A stretch of DNA of 64,000 nt from Euwallacea fornicatus (lineage: Eukaryota; Arthropoda; Insecta; Coleoptera; Curculionidae), in assembly GCF_040115645.1 (NCBI RefSeq), contig NC_089573.1:1178001-1242000 (forward strand). The letters run 5' to 3'. Below the pieces are notes generated by a model. It did not search any database, had not been told where the DNA came from, and saw nothing but the letters and a program-made list of their open reading frames with translations. Below, piece after piece: positions 23,101 to 37,000 of this stretch (positions are counted from its first letter, which is position 1; each line of letters starts with the position of its first letter). The translations under genes and the position numbers were made by a program.

Positions 23101-26100
23101 TTGCAGAAATCTTAAAATCGGTTGCATTATTAAAACCTTGTTTGATAACCCAGTGGGCTCATCTCTTTCACGATGTTTCTCTAATTTCTCTGCTAACAAA
23201 TCTTCAAAAGCACTAACAGAACTGGATACTAAATTATCATCTCCTGCGGCTATATTTCTGCTATGAGCATAAGCTTGAGAAGTCGATTCTGCAGCTCTGC
23301 TCAACTCCTCCCTTAATTCATCGCTTATCAAAATCCCATTACTTTTGCCCTGCTTCTTTGAAAACTTATCTAGTTCCTTGCAATCTTGCTTATCATCATG
23401 GGCTTTTGCAGCCATATCGGAGGTATTCACACTCACCGTTGATTTTATTTCTGATTGAGAATCGCGCATTTTATCATAAAATACCTACAGTGGATTTGTA
23501 GTTAACTTCAGATAAATAGAAATATGTATTAAGAACTTGCCTTGAAAAATGACTGACTCAGGTCACCCCCTAAAAGCTTGTTGAACATGCTTTTCTGGAT
23601 AATAGAGTTGCCTCCTTCTAAAAGAGCTATTCCTAATTCCACCGCTTCCTCGAAAATAGAGGGGGAATTGACGGATTTTATTACTAGTTCTACTACAAGA
23701 TCAGAAGCGCCTTCTTTGTCTAAGTGGACTTGAACATCGTGGAGAGTTTGGCCAGCTCTGCTAATTATTTTTGCTAAGAGAAGTTCACATAAAATTTTCA
23801 ATAAAAATGCACAGATGTGCGATAATAACTGATTGCATCTGGAAGTTATAGCTTCGAAAAGTGGTTAAAGAACAACTATTTTTTCCAATACAATATATGA
23901 AAAGATTTCAAATGGGAATGGAATTTGCTATCTTTGGACACATATTCATAGCAACTTTTTGTCATTATTTTTCAAGAAATTAACGCACAAAATATATTCA
24001 CCAGTTATTCTCGGACACCCTGTATAGAATAATCGACGTTTTAATAGCAACCAAACCATAAGTAAATATTGAAATATTACCTCCAGGTCCATGGGTTACT
24101 ATGACTTGATGAATAGCAACAGAGACACTTTCGTGAGTCTGCGTGAAATTCTTCCCAAAATACCGAGCCAAAAGACTATTTCGCAGTACTTCTCCCTTAA
24201 ATTGAAGAAAATAGTGAAATTATAATTTATTTATACATAATTTTGTAAAGTTAAATAACATCGAGAAGTAGCATATAATAATAGGGGACAAATTAAAACA
24301 TTTAAAGGATCACACCAAAGGGGGAAAAATACTATACCATAAGGGCTTTTGAGTCGTTTTCATTCTGAGCAGCGTTTAAAGAGAAATTTGTTATTAAGCT
24401 TAAACATTAAGTCAGAAGGAACTGACCTTTTCACCGTAATCTGGATCTACGGTCATCATCTTGCGTAACGTCTTAAGAACTTTAACACATAATTTGTCTT
24501 CTTTCTCTTCCAGCAACTTTTCAGTGTGTTTTATTAACCTGCAGAAGTTTTATCATTAAACTTCTAAACAATAAAGTAGGAAAGAACAAACCTCCTTATA
24601 AAGCCCCCACTTTCACATCTTTTCCTGGATTCAGTACCATCCGGGAAAAGCAACTCAGGCCTGTATAAAACATCAACCAAAAGTGACAACTCTGATTGCA
24701 CTAAAGGCTTTAATTGATCTTCCAATAGAGAAACAATATCTTGCAAGCCTTCAATAATACTTCGATCTAATCTCATTAGCTACAATCAAAGGTGTTTTCA
24801 ATACGTTTGATGTGATACGATGATTTATTACCGTGGACTGCGATCGTTCAATTTTTGGTATTTTCGATGCACTTAACCATTTGCTAGTTTGTCTAGTAAG
24901 AATACTAGCTTTATTAAACATTGGAGCCACCTGACTTTCAAGATCTAGGGGTATTGCAATGCCTCTATTTTTAGCTAGAATTTTTGATAATTTTAAAAGT
25001 GAAACATATTTGTGAGTGTCTTGAAATGAATCTTGAAATAAAAAAAGACACTAACCAACTTCTGATAGCGTACGAATGCAGTTTTCAACATTAAAGCGTT
25101 GTGAGGCTGATAACCAAAGACACTGCGACACTCTAAACGCCGACTGTAGCAGCTGTACGAAAATTGGTTGTCTCGTCTGCAAAAATAACCGATTTACGAG
25201 GAATGCAAGAGACCCACGGAACAACCAAGCCAAAGGGAACATTTCCGTTCAACCAAAAAACAGAGGGAAGTTGAAATGAGAATAATGCTATTACTCAAAC
25301 AGCACACGGCGTCTTTAAGACATTTAATATGTAATAATTCAAGGAAGAAACCAAAGTGTAATTGTACGTTTTAGTAACATTATTATAGTTGTTAGAGTCA
25401 CATAAGATGTAAAGTTCGCACACATCAACCATTATTTACTTAGTTATTCGGTTCCAAACTCCAAGCACCGAACCTCAAAATAAGGACGTACTTGGTATAT
25501 AAATTCATCTTATACACGTGTTTTTGTAGCATGGCTCATCTTAACAACGTCCTAGTACTATATGAGTATCTATATTCAAATCAACAAAAACAAGATAGTA
25601 TAGGGCCTAATAAAATACATAAAATGTCAGTCAAATGCGACTAGATTCAGCCACAACAGTTATTTACTTACATTAGGAGAAAAAGGAGTCGGTTTAAGTG
25701 GAGCGTTATTTGCAAACGGATCATACTCTTCGATGGTAGAATCAGTCCAATACACTCTCGCTTCATGTAGATGTTTGTAGTAAGATACCCAAATAGAAAC
25801 TTAAGTGTATACGACATTATTGAAACCGAAAATGCGCATTATTTATTTTAAAATTTAACAAAACCGACATTGTATCGTATGACATTCTACGGACAGATGA
25901 CAAAAATTCCCTTCATGAAATACCCAAAACCAACATAGCATTGAGGCACTACCTAAGCCATAAAATTAAAATTTTAAACCCCCAATTCATGCCAAGGCAG
26001 AAATTAAAAAGATAATAATACACTTACCTGAACTGTAGTACTCTGATCTGAAAATGGGCTTTTAAAAAAAGTGGTTATTAAATTCATAACGCAATTCGTA

Positions 26101-29100
26101 ACGTGGTTTTCTAAGGCTTTATCTGGATGCTTCCGGTCGTTGGGAGCAGTAGCAATATCAGCCATATCCACCAAAAACGACTTTTCAAATAAGGTCCACA
26201 TGTGGTTGCTCGTGTATATCTCTTTCATCTCTACCTCGGTGTCAATATAGCAATGGTGTAAGAATCCTACGTAAGCTTCTTTAACTTCAGGAATACAGTC
26301 AGGATGGGTCACCATAGCCACAATATCATCTAACGGTAATAAACTGTGGCACTTAATTTCAGTATATACATTTTTCCCCATCGTGCAGCAGGCGAGCAGC
26401 TTCACAAGTTCTACGTGATATTTTAAGGGACTACTTTCATCCATGCAATGTCGCTCCGAACGCATCATTTCAATGAAATGGTTAAATGAGGCCTTGTCAT
26501 TATAAAAGACCAAGACTTCTTCTCCTGCATTAATAAGCTTGAAAGAGAAGATTTGAGGGCATTAAAGAAAAAGGAAAATGATAAAAATACCTCTTGCATG
26601 ACCATATCTTGGCACTTGCGTATGAACTGATTGTCAGCCTTAACAATTGTTTGAAGAAACTTTAGGTACTGAACGTGACGACCATGTGTTTCTATAAATC
26701 GAACGAAATCCTGTATTACTTTTTCGTTTTCCTCATTGCACAACGTAGGATTGTCTTGGAATATTGCACATACCGTCTGAGCTTCTCTTATCTGAGGATT
26801 CTCATACATTATTATTACCTAGAACTGATTAATAATTTCCTACCCCAGGATTTAAAAACAAATCCAAATGCTTGTAAAGCAAAATTTGATTCTGTTGATT
26901 TCCCAAACAGAAGTTTTGCAAGAATTCATGCGCTAGACGCATCAGTTCATTCATCCTAATATCTTCCTTTTCGTCGTAAGGAACTTGCAATAAATCTAAA
27001 ACGACCGTGTGAACTCCAACATTCCTTAGGAGCCTTTGCTCGTGTTTCCTAGGCTTAACCAGAGGCCCTTCTTGTGTACACAATTTATTCATTCTTATTA
27101 GAATCTGCTGTATTTTTTTGTACTCATCTGCTTGCTCGGGGTGCAAGGGTGGGCCTACGTCTAAATTAATAGCAGAACCTTTCTTTTCTAATGCACTCAA
27201 CATCGGTGGTTTAGATGGAGGTGCATCATCTTCTTCTTCTTTATTTTTCTTGCCTGTACCTAAATTGATATTTAGACAAAAATAGACTAATGAACAAAAT
27301 TATTGCAATTCAAAAACATACCAGTTCCATGTTCATCACTTTTCGCTTTATATACCCACAATTCAGACTTTTCAACGCTCTGCCTCAATACATCTAAATC
27401 AGCTTTAATTTGCTTATAAGACTCTACATCACTATCGGATACCAGCAATTGCACTTGTCTAAAAGACTGAAGGACTTCCTGTCTCTGACTGAAATGCCTG
27501 ATAAGATTGCAGTAATAAATAGTTCTTTTTGCATTCTTTGTAACATGGAAATATACCTAAAGAGCAAATGCAAAGCTCCAGAAACCAATGGGGGATAATC
27601 GTGCATCGTTAAATGTAACAGAACCCGTAGAAAGGTTCGACCCCCATGACCATCTAAATCAAGCACTGCGCACTCTTCGCTACTCCCAAATATGCCTTCG
27701 GCTTGACTACCTATAAGCTCCAAATCGATGTTCTTCTGACCCAAATTAACATTGCCCCCACTGTTTTTCTCCGACTCGTCAAATTCACGCTTAAATATGC
27801 TCAAGAGGCAACTTATTCTATAATCTAAACGGACGTCCAATATGAACTGAAAGTATACGTATTGCTATAGCTTTCCTTGCTGTGGGATTTGTGCAAATAC
27901 CTCTAAAATTTCTATAATTTTTAGCTTAGTATCCATAACTAAGGGATATTCTTTATGATAAATTGACTTGGCGTGATTGCTGCTGTTTGAGGTGGCTAAA
28001 GTTCTACCGCTGGGGCCTAGAGTAAGAGATGTCATCACAGCTCCCATGTCTCCAATAGTTCGAAGAACCCCGCCTTCAGCTGCAGCAACATAGTCAGTAT
28101 AAATCTTAATTAAATACTGAGTGTCTGTCGATCTGGACAAAACCTTACACCATGCAACACAATTTGATTTAATCCAAAAGTTAACAGTTTTCGAAGTAAA
28201 AGGAGTAATTTTTTCCAATGTTTATATACACACATACATAAACGTCGTAAAAAAAGTGACTTTAACTTCCTTTATTTCAAAAACCCTGAACCTTTGGACT
28301 AAAGTAAATTGATTTAAATCTTCGTATGTCAACCTCAGGAATCTGTGGTAGATTTCTGTATAGATAATTTAGAGACGCTCTGTGTATGGAAGACACAAAT
28401 ATACCAAATATCTATTTATAAGACTTTTCGTCGCGTTCAGCTCCTCAAATTGAAAATATTTTAAAATAACTACTCCCTAGTTTATATTATATTCATTCGA
28501 AACTACTCACAATCTATTTCCCCTACAGGTATTCTTCCATCGACTAAATCCGACTCAGCAACACAATCCAAAATACTTAAAAGGGTTTTGGTTAGTTCAA
28601 GCAAATCAGAAAAACTATAAAAACCAAAGTATATTAATTCTCTAGCCAGTTTAACCACCTAAAATCACACATGTATTGACAACAGTGCGAGTAAAAACTC
28701 AACAAAAAACAACCTCAAAAGTGAGTTTATTCTGTTCCTGATCGGCGAACGACCACATTTTGGCTACCACATTGCAAAGATAGCCGCCAACAAAAGATAT
28801 GGTGGAAGAAAACTTCGCACGAACTGCTTCTTTATTGGGATCAGGCATTTTGTTGCAGTCGTAACTAAAATCAAGAAACTTTCATCTGCTACTCCGATGG
28901 AATTTCCTGTTTAGTTTTAGAAAAACCACCACTACATGCACTAAAACTCCACTCCAAAGAAATACTTACTCATTTATCGACATCTGAGAAGGGATTTCTG
29001 ACCACAATCTGGCATACTTAACTGGAGTAACCGGTTCTTGAGGATCTCTATCAACGTGTAAATGCAGCATCAACCTGCAAAATGAGGCTCGCAAATCAAA

Positions 29101-32100
29101 ACTGACATTTTCATCAGCCATGCATTTTAGAATCAGCTCAATATCCAGGTGAGGCGACAAGTTATTTAAAGCCAAATATTGCCGGTTAAGACACATGTTG
29201 GAAAAAAGGTCCAATTGGTGCCGGTAATAATCTAGAATAGCCTGATCTTCTTTACTTCCCAGTTTGGCTTTGGCACACAGATCTGTTAATGCCATTTGAT
29301 TTTGCCCGGCATTCCATAAGAGCACCACCTGGTTCTCTTCCACCACTGTTAACAACTGGTCAATACCCTCTTCAAGTAGATTTTCATCCTCTTCAGCAAA
29401 TTCCTGTAACTCCAGCTGCATAAGCTTGGTGTCTAATAAAATATCCGAGTTCTTTAAACTCAGGACGCTTTTGCATATCAGCTCTTGCGTGACCGGTATG
29501 GCCTTCTTATTTGAAATGCATAGATCCGATAAATAATCCAAAAATCTGCTTTCCCAATTATTCATGTTTTTCCTCACTAGTCCCACAAATGTTTCAATTT
29601 CCGCAGGAGTTATGTGCTTTTCTAACAGTTTTCTATTGTTGTGAAGAAGAGCTGTAATGGTGTCTTCGGCCAAAATGTCGTAGCCGATCTGCTTCTGCAT
29701 GAAACCGAAATGTTTTGCTATATATTCCTGATTCTTTCTATAATCCTGCTGACTGAGCTTTAAAATGCGATAACACAAACGAAATATATATTTGTAAGGT
29801 GCATGACGAGGATCGTTAAGTTCGTCTATTTTAAGAAACGGGGATTCTCCTTTTTGCTCCAGGAAAGGCCCCTTAAAAATGGGTGAAAACATTTGTAAGA
29901 TAATAAAAAGAGTATTCTACCTGTAAGATATTAAAAAGTTGCTTTAAAATGGCCTGTTCTCTCAAAAGTTTTTGCCGGTCCCTATTAGGGTTAGTGACCA
30001 CTAGCTCTAAGGCCTCAGTTTTATTTTGCTCATTTTCTAATTCGGCTACAAAATATACTATGTCTTGCAAAAGAGTGGTTAAAGATCTGGAAAAGTTTTA
30101 TAAAAAAAAAAACACAAAATGGGCGTTAAATTCACAAACCTTCGCTCACTATGAGATATGGTTCCATTAGCCAGTTTGACCGACAAAGCAGACAACAATT
30201 TACAAGCATCATTCGCAAAATCCAGATCACGTACTTCCTCCGGCGATACAGGAATCAAAGCAAAAGCTTCTTTATCTTCTTTTCTCAATGCACATCCTAC
30301 TTTCGACATAACCGGTTTCTCCTCGTCTTTATCTATAGGTATAGTGGTGGAGTGGACCCAAGTGTCCGTGAAAATATGATGCAGCCTAACGTAACTTGAC
30401 TGAGGCACCAGCGAGTCGGCTGGTGGTAAATTTGTGGGCCCCAGCTCGAAAAGAGAAGTGATTTCGTTCCTCTCAAATGGGTGGCTAACCGGGACCAAAT
30501 AGTATTTGGCATTTTCTGCAGACGTGTCTAAATCATCAGGATCTAGAGAAGCTGCCAAATATTGACCAGTTGCTAAATGCTTGAAACGATATAGGGAATC
30601 CCAGTGGCCTGCACCTCCTCGGCAAGGATCATTTTGGACTACTTCGATTTCCCATAAAGCTGAAATTATATAATTATTTGTATCTCTAAGCAATAGAACA
30701 GTAAGACATTTCCAAATACAAATCACAATAAATTCGAACAACAAAGTATAATGGATTTAACAAAACTAACACAATTCTATGGTAAATTACTCCTCTGCAT
30801 AGGCAATCATAACTTAAAAAATCATTATTTATGCACCACTCTGTATAATACCTGCGTTCACCATAAAAAGAAGAGATTAACATGTTAAAGATGAATCGAA
30901 TACTTACCTGTACGAAGATTAATCGTAATTTTCCGAACTTGTCTTTCGATGATATTTACATTGAATTATCATGTTTTCCTATATCCATCGATGCGTTTTT
31001 GAATCTAACTAAGGCGTTAAAAGAATTGTTTTATAACTTGAGCTTGGAACAGAAAAACAATCACTTTAGTGTAGGTGTAATTGTTTTCTTAACCATTTCG
31101 AATATGAGCAGGTAAATAATAACATTTTTGGTAAAAAATTGATTATTGGCGGTTATCGTTAAGTTTCTGCTAAATGCTTCTAAATTCTAAGTTCAGCAGT
31201 GTTCCGTTAAATTACTCTTACCTTCTTTTTTATTTCTAGATAAAGAATAAAATTAATACCACTTTTCAAGAATTTCTATTAAAGGGAAAAGCACCAATAA
31301 TTTGTTTAACCGAGAAACTATAAACCTTATACACCTTTAAAAAAGTATTTTCTAAGCATAAGTTTGATCAAATATTTTGTTCAGTAGCCTCACGGGCATA
31401 TTTTTAAATTTGTAGAGTATTTAGGAACGTGTACTCTCTACCTAGTGGCGTTCTTTACTGCATCTATGTTTATTTCCCTATTTTTGCACACTTCCCTCAT
31501 ATGCTAAGCGTATGTCGCACCTTTGGTACTTCCTTCTCATTCATCAAAAAACCCTTGGCCAGTAAGTTTTTATGTCACTCTTGACGTACTCTTCGAGTTG
31601 GAGATAGCACTACTCATACTCATTTATTGTTCATGTGAAATTACAAAATAATGTATAATCGTTAAATTTATCACGATCATGTTACTAAATATTCAAAATT
31701 ATATTTAATATAATATTAAAAACTAAAACTACACATTACATATAAAAAATGTATTGACAGTATAACAATTTATCTTACATAACAACATTCTCAAATTTCC
31801 TCCCTGACAACGATTTATCTTCTGCAGAAAGACATTGGAAAACTTTATTCTTTACCAGTCTGGTCCGTGGTCACATGTATTCGTCCCGTACAATCCGGCA
31901 CCAATTGTGCACTAATTTTGATGTAATTGAAATATATATTTGAGTGAGTTATGAACCAAGTTATATTCTTCCCAATGTAGCACAGATACTGATGTACATA
32001 AAGCAGTGAAAAGGAAAGACTGTAGAAAATATTTAATCTTGAGAATGTCCATAAAAACGCCTCTTGACACACTCTTGAGAACAAATGATACTTCGAAAGC

Positions 32101-34047
32101 CAAATAATTCATATGCACGTTCCAGTTAAGTTTCTCATCCACGAATGCAGCAAAAAAGCTGTTGCCTTCGAAATAGCTTACGATTTATAAAGACCATGTA
32201 TTTCTCCACAACTTTAGAAATAAATGATAGCAAATGATGGAAACAATCGTTCCCGCACAAATTGCGATCACTCTTTTAAATAATCGAAACTATTTAATTA
32301 CTTATACTCCTTATTACTCCCATATTAATGCTAGATATAGTACTAAAAAAACTTTAAAAGGTAACCTGCCATTTCAGAGAATTTGAAATATATAAGTACT
32401 AGCCTTACAAGGAGGTCGAAGAGAGTGCAAGAACAGTTTCTAACGTATTTAGTATAACTCTTCTAATAATTCATGCTTTACATTGTCATTCAGAGAAAGT
32501 GACACAAAAGAAATGATCAAAACAAAACGGATGCTTTGAATTGCGTGAGACGCAGGTCCTACTTCAATCAAGGCGATAGATAATATATTTTTATTAACTA
32601 GGTTTAAAAACCAATGTATAATGGATATGGTGGAACACAATAGTACAATGAAATTATCATCTCATCATATCAGAAATAAATCATATCAAAAAATGAATGA
32701 AAACTGAAGAAAAGTTAATATTTGATAAACCATTAAATTGGGTAAGAGTAAAGAATGCAGATAAAATAATTAAAACTTGAAACAATCTTTAGCTTTATGG
32801 TAATTTTATGTGGTGACTGGTCTATTAATATACCAATTTGTTTACAAGGTTAAATGGCATTGTTTTCAAGTAGGTAAAAAATTTTCAAACAACCATGAAT
32901 TATTCTTCTTACCTTTACTGCTAGTTGCTGCTGTGGCACTTGTGCGACCTGTGGTTCTCAAAAAAACATGAGAATGTTTCTTGTAATCATCCACAGTGAG
33001 AAATTTCTCTTGCTCAGTATGAAACAAACGAACTACATCGCCTCCTTTAAGAATATTGTCTTGATTTTCTTTATAATCTAAGAAGAGTGTAACTTTCCAT
33101 GAAGTGTTTCCGTTTACCACATTTACCTAAATAACAGTAACTTATCTAAACAATTTTTGCAAAATAAAGAAACTTACTTCCTTGCAACCAACATTATCAA
33201 CTAATTCATGATTGGCAGCTACATGTAACAGCTGCTGACCTGGACCCACAGGATTCAGTATAACTTTATCACCTAACACTATGTTGTCTCCTGTCGATCG
33301 AAGCTTGTAAAAAGGATGTATGTAAAACCATGAGCCTTCATTCCCATTCCCATCTAAATACACTCTAATTGCATTTTTTTCCAACAATGCTGGTAGTTTT
33401 TTGTTTACTGTTAAGTACTTGTTTGATTTGAGGTGCAGTAACTGCAATATTTCTTTTTAAGATTTAAGATAATATGGGCGTTATATATACCTGAATAACA
33501 TTTCCATAGAGCACATTTGTCCCATTCTCTTTCTTATTTTCAGCTTCATTTTGTTTTTTTTCAATCTCAGCTGCATGCTAAGTGAGGAATTTTATATTTT
33601 AAAAAATGTTGTATGTTAAGTTGAATAACAAAATTACTCACATGCAACCTTTTCAACAGGCTAGTGTCAGTGTTTGACCCCATGCTTTGCTTGGCAGCCT
33701 TCCAAAATTGTTTCTGGGCAGAATATCTGTTCATGGGACATATTTTGAATAAGCAATCGCGGAATTTCTTGGGAGGGTTTAGCAGATCTCCAACTTCGGG
33801 ACATACTACACACCTATCATCTACCAACCTATATTAATAGTACAGAAATTAATACAATACAAGCATAGAACATGGAATTTGAACTGATAAGGAGACTTCT
33901 TTGGCAAACACACAATTATAATTGCACTAATGATAGTGAATCTGAGTATATTTACCCCAAAGTGCTTAAAAATCCAGACACAGTTCCTTCAGCATATAAA
34001 GAAACAATATCCCCTATATGAAGGACATTGCCACCTGTTTCCACCAT
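20156..34047 (-). CDS. Itpr: Inositol 1,4,5-trisphosphate receptor (ER calcium channel)
   Basis: IP3-gated Ca2+ release channel of the ER. Thirty coding exons join in phase to 2,714 aa, the family's usual length: 34047-33956, 33828-33642, 33577-33491, 33441-33178, 33126-32913, 30659-30140, 30086-29921, 29871-28970, 28864-28714, 28658-28511, 28079-27901, 27846-27557, 27497-27322, 27259-26844, 26818-26591, 26537-26028, 25176-25056, 24974-24832, 24779-24592, 24538-24427, 24364-24338, 24195-24081, 23773-23541, 23484-22227, 22172-22050, 21996-21659, 21607-21430, 21378-21173, 21120-20955, 20562-20156. IP3-contact residues are present: RTTGR (267-271), R490/K494/R497 and YRK (554-556). A MIR-type N-terminal region and RIH-type helical repeats are followed by six membrane segments, the pore filter GGGIGD (2511-2516), a CxxC/HxxxxH zinc pair and a coiled coil. 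Introns are short, down to 51 bp, except intron 5 (2.25 kb). Intron 23 has a GC donor. Start chosen as the ATG of MVETGGNVLHIGD. Confidence 0.97.
23485..23540 (-). other. Itpr: GC-AG intron of the IP3-receptor gene
   Basis: Exon 23 ends ...TTC AAG and the intron starts GCAAGT; the acceptor is CTGTAG. The join gives FFK|VFYD, matching the conserved FFKVFYD of IP3 receptors. No GT donor nearby gives the same protein. AAG|GCAAGT is the known consensus of the minor GC class of U2 introns. Confidence 0.85.
23910..24040. mobile_element. Transposon-end relic in IP3-receptor intron 22
   Basis: Ends CACCCTGTATAG and contains CATATTCATAGCAACTTTTTGT, which resembles the right arm of the foldback element at 1798-2516 (CATTCATAGGAACTTTTTGT). 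Only one end is visible, so it is a solo or truncated copy of the same kind of element. Confidence 0.4.
25672..25799 (-). other. Orphan exon-like segment in IP3-receptor intron 16
   Basis: A 128-nt stretch bounded by an acceptor (ACTTAAG) and a strong donor (GTAAGTAA), on the same strand as the host gene. One frame reads SIWVSYYKHLHEARVYW then TDSTIEEYDPFANNAPLKP and TPFSPN, protein-like with a DPF motif; a stop lies directly before the acceptor. Its length is not a multiple of three, while the flanking host exons are both phase 0 and join perfectly without it, so inclusion would shift the frame. It could be a poison exon, an exon of a nested transcript, or chance. I do not recognise the peptide. 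Confidence 0.4.
31845..32160 (-). pseudogene. Non-LTR reverse-transcriptase relic in IP3-receptor intron 5
   Basis: The minus-strand translation reads FFAAFVDEKLNWNVHMNYL, followed by FVLKSVSR and later a LHWEEYN-type stretch. This is the FLGVxLDEKLNWxxHIxYL block downstream of the reverse-transcriptase catalytic core in jockey-like elements. It is short and isolated, with the catalytic part missing, so it is a dead insertion inside the 2.25-kb intron. It shares the host's orientation. Confidence 0.55.
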
Positions 34048-37000
34048 GATTTCAATTAATATATTTGGGTAGTATTATTGGTTGCTTATTGGTTCTATAA
34101 ATACAAACACAGTCTAAATTTGTTATTTGTTTAAAGAGATTAGAATGTTTATTTCCAATTCTCTATAATATGTAAAGTGTATTTAAACTTGGAATAGGTT
34201 TTAACAAGTCATCTTTTGAGAATGTCCATGGAAAGTAATAGTTATAAACATCCATGTTACCTACCTTGTGGAGATTAATATATTCTATGCAGGTATAGTT
34301 TTAAACCGGTTTGATCGGGAACTTTACAGGACTTCGGGAAGCTGGAAGGAATATTATGTTAAATAAAGGTTAGAGTTTGTAGGTTACACTTACACATCTT
34401 GTTTTTAGAAAGTTTTCCATTTTTAAGTCATTTTTGTACGTTCTGCGCTCTCACTTACACAATAGATACGATAATCAATGATCGCCAGAACGGTGCTATT
34501 AATTTTAAGGAGAATATGTTCAAAAACTTGTTAACTTGTTTGCATTAATTAACATATAAGTTGACACAAAACACAAAATCCTTCCCACATCTATACCCTG
34601 TGTTAAATGTTAATACACTGTCCATTGTTGCCATTCACCAAAATGTCCACCATTCGTTAAAGGCAATCTAGCTAGATCTGCAACTAAAGTTAAAAACTGG
34701 GAACGTTGGTTAATGAGTACCACCCATCTTCATCCAACACAGATATACCTAATCAGCTGTTTGAGGCTAGGAACCGTATTCAAGTCAGGATGTAGGCAAC
34801 TCCATATACTTGACATACAAAAAATTAGAGATTTTCACGTAGGCATTTTCTTATCCCATTAATTAAACTATTGTATTAGATTTAGAATGGAAAAAATTGA
34901 TTAATAACCATATATTGTGGTCGCTAACGTATACAGATACACAGATCAGCACAAAAACTGCAACAAAAATATACAGCGCCATCTGCAGGACATCGTTAGA
35001 CTACCTATACATACTGCGGGTGAATGCAATGAAATAAATTAAGCAATACACATATTAGAATAACATTGTGACCATTTTTCATAGTTGAGAAATGTTAATA
35101 TATTATGAAAATATAGAAAGGCAAGCTAACGAATTTACTATTACTCAAGAGAACCTCTGTCTTTCTATATCTCGACTCCTTATTTTCCGGTCGTGCCTTT
35201 TTTACTTAGTTTCCGGGAGATATCCCTGTCCAAAATGGGATTCCCCAGTTCTAGATCATTTAGTAGTGGCGGTAATGGTAATCTCGTTCAACAGTGCTCC
35301 ATCGCTAGAAGTTGCTGTCAGTTTGCTCATCATTATCTCATTATTAACTCTAACACTATAATACTAAAACTTGTGAACTTCTAAATCTCTGATAAATATG
35401 TATATGCAACCAACAAAGTGGATTGCACTAGGCTGATTACAAAAATAAATGCCCAATCAATTACTATACGAACTCACACGTGTCACAAGAATAGCTGATA
35501 GACAGCATTAAGTACCGATAATACAGACTATCCTCAACCTTCTTAGTCTGTTAAGACATGCAGGACAATCTTGCTTGCTTTACCTTTCCATCACTCTATT
35601 GGAATATTTTTTCTTTTCATTTTCATTCCGATCCCAAAATTATATATGTATATGTATGTATAGTATAATGTCGAGGTCCTACGGGGAAAACCCCAATCCG
35701 AGAACTTCAACTTTCCAATTCCGAACTAAAAATCCCAATCGTAATTCCATCATAAGTTATAAACTTGATTTGAATTTAAAAATACACGAATCTCTTCTCA
35801 AATAAAATGAAGCTTCTATTTATTTGCCGTCACGCTTGCTTTCAGTGAAAGCGAGTAAAACTAGGAAATGCCTATTGCACGTTTAAGTTATAATTAATGT
35901 TTAATTAATGCGCCATTAAATTATTACCAGTAATAACAAAGCAATATTTCTATTATAAATGGTAGAAAAAAAAATTCTAGTTATTATTTTTTTAGAAGCA
36001 CGATTCCAACTTTGAAGCCAATTAACATCCAGATTGTATTATTGGCCTTAATTTTTTTTAATTACCTGTTAATGCTTAAATTAAAGTGAATATTTGGCCT
36101 ATAAAACCATGTAAAGATAAATATTAGTCATTTGCTCAATGCCAAACACATTCCTATTATTGAACTCCTGCAATCTTAAGGGGATCTACCAATGAAAGAT
36201 AAAATAATTTTAAATAAATGTTTTATTGGATAAGTAATAAGTACGCTACAAATAATAACGGGTGGTCATTAAAAAAGATTGCAGTAGCCAGCTAGCATTA
36301 ACCATCAATCGTCTTTGATAGTGATAAAGATTAAAAATGGATTTATTTAAGACATGCCTCTGATATTTCCAACGGTTACTTGAATTTTTTTTAATAATCA
36401 CCCTTAAAGAACTATTACATTTTAGAGGATTTTATGTTCCGTAATTAAAAATAAAACCGTGATGCATTTTTGGAGCTTAACTTAAATATTCATATGTCTA
36501 CATGTTAGTAAAATTTTAATTTATTTTTTAATAAAAAGTTTCCACAACAGTCAGGTAATAGAGATAAACAGATGCTCATTTACCTTACCAGCAATAATTA
36601 ACAGTGATTCAAACCTGAAGGAAGTAGAAAATTTCAAAATATTTTGTAACCGCTGAGCTGATATACAACTAACTCGATCAAAATGGTGTCAATATTATAA
36701 TACTGAGCACACAATATAATACATTCAATAATTGCTGTCTTATTTGTAGGTACGATTATTTTATTCACTAACACCTACACGAAATCGTCGGGTAAGATCT
36801 TATTAAGTGTTATTTTAAAATTATGAAAATCACACCAAATAATTATATTATCTATATAAAAATATGTTATTAAGAGCTCATTTAATTAATGCGGGATATG
36901 TATTAGAAGCCAAATATATGCAGCCAATAAAAGTCAGCTGTTATAGGAAATGAGAAGTAACAATTTTTTATATTTTATATACTGAATTGGATACATATAT

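Noticed and set aside
35092..35384. Two overlapping plus-strand frames between the IP3 receptor and UBE2H
   Set aside because: Partly hydrophobic but not matched by splice sites or homology; probably repeat-derived.
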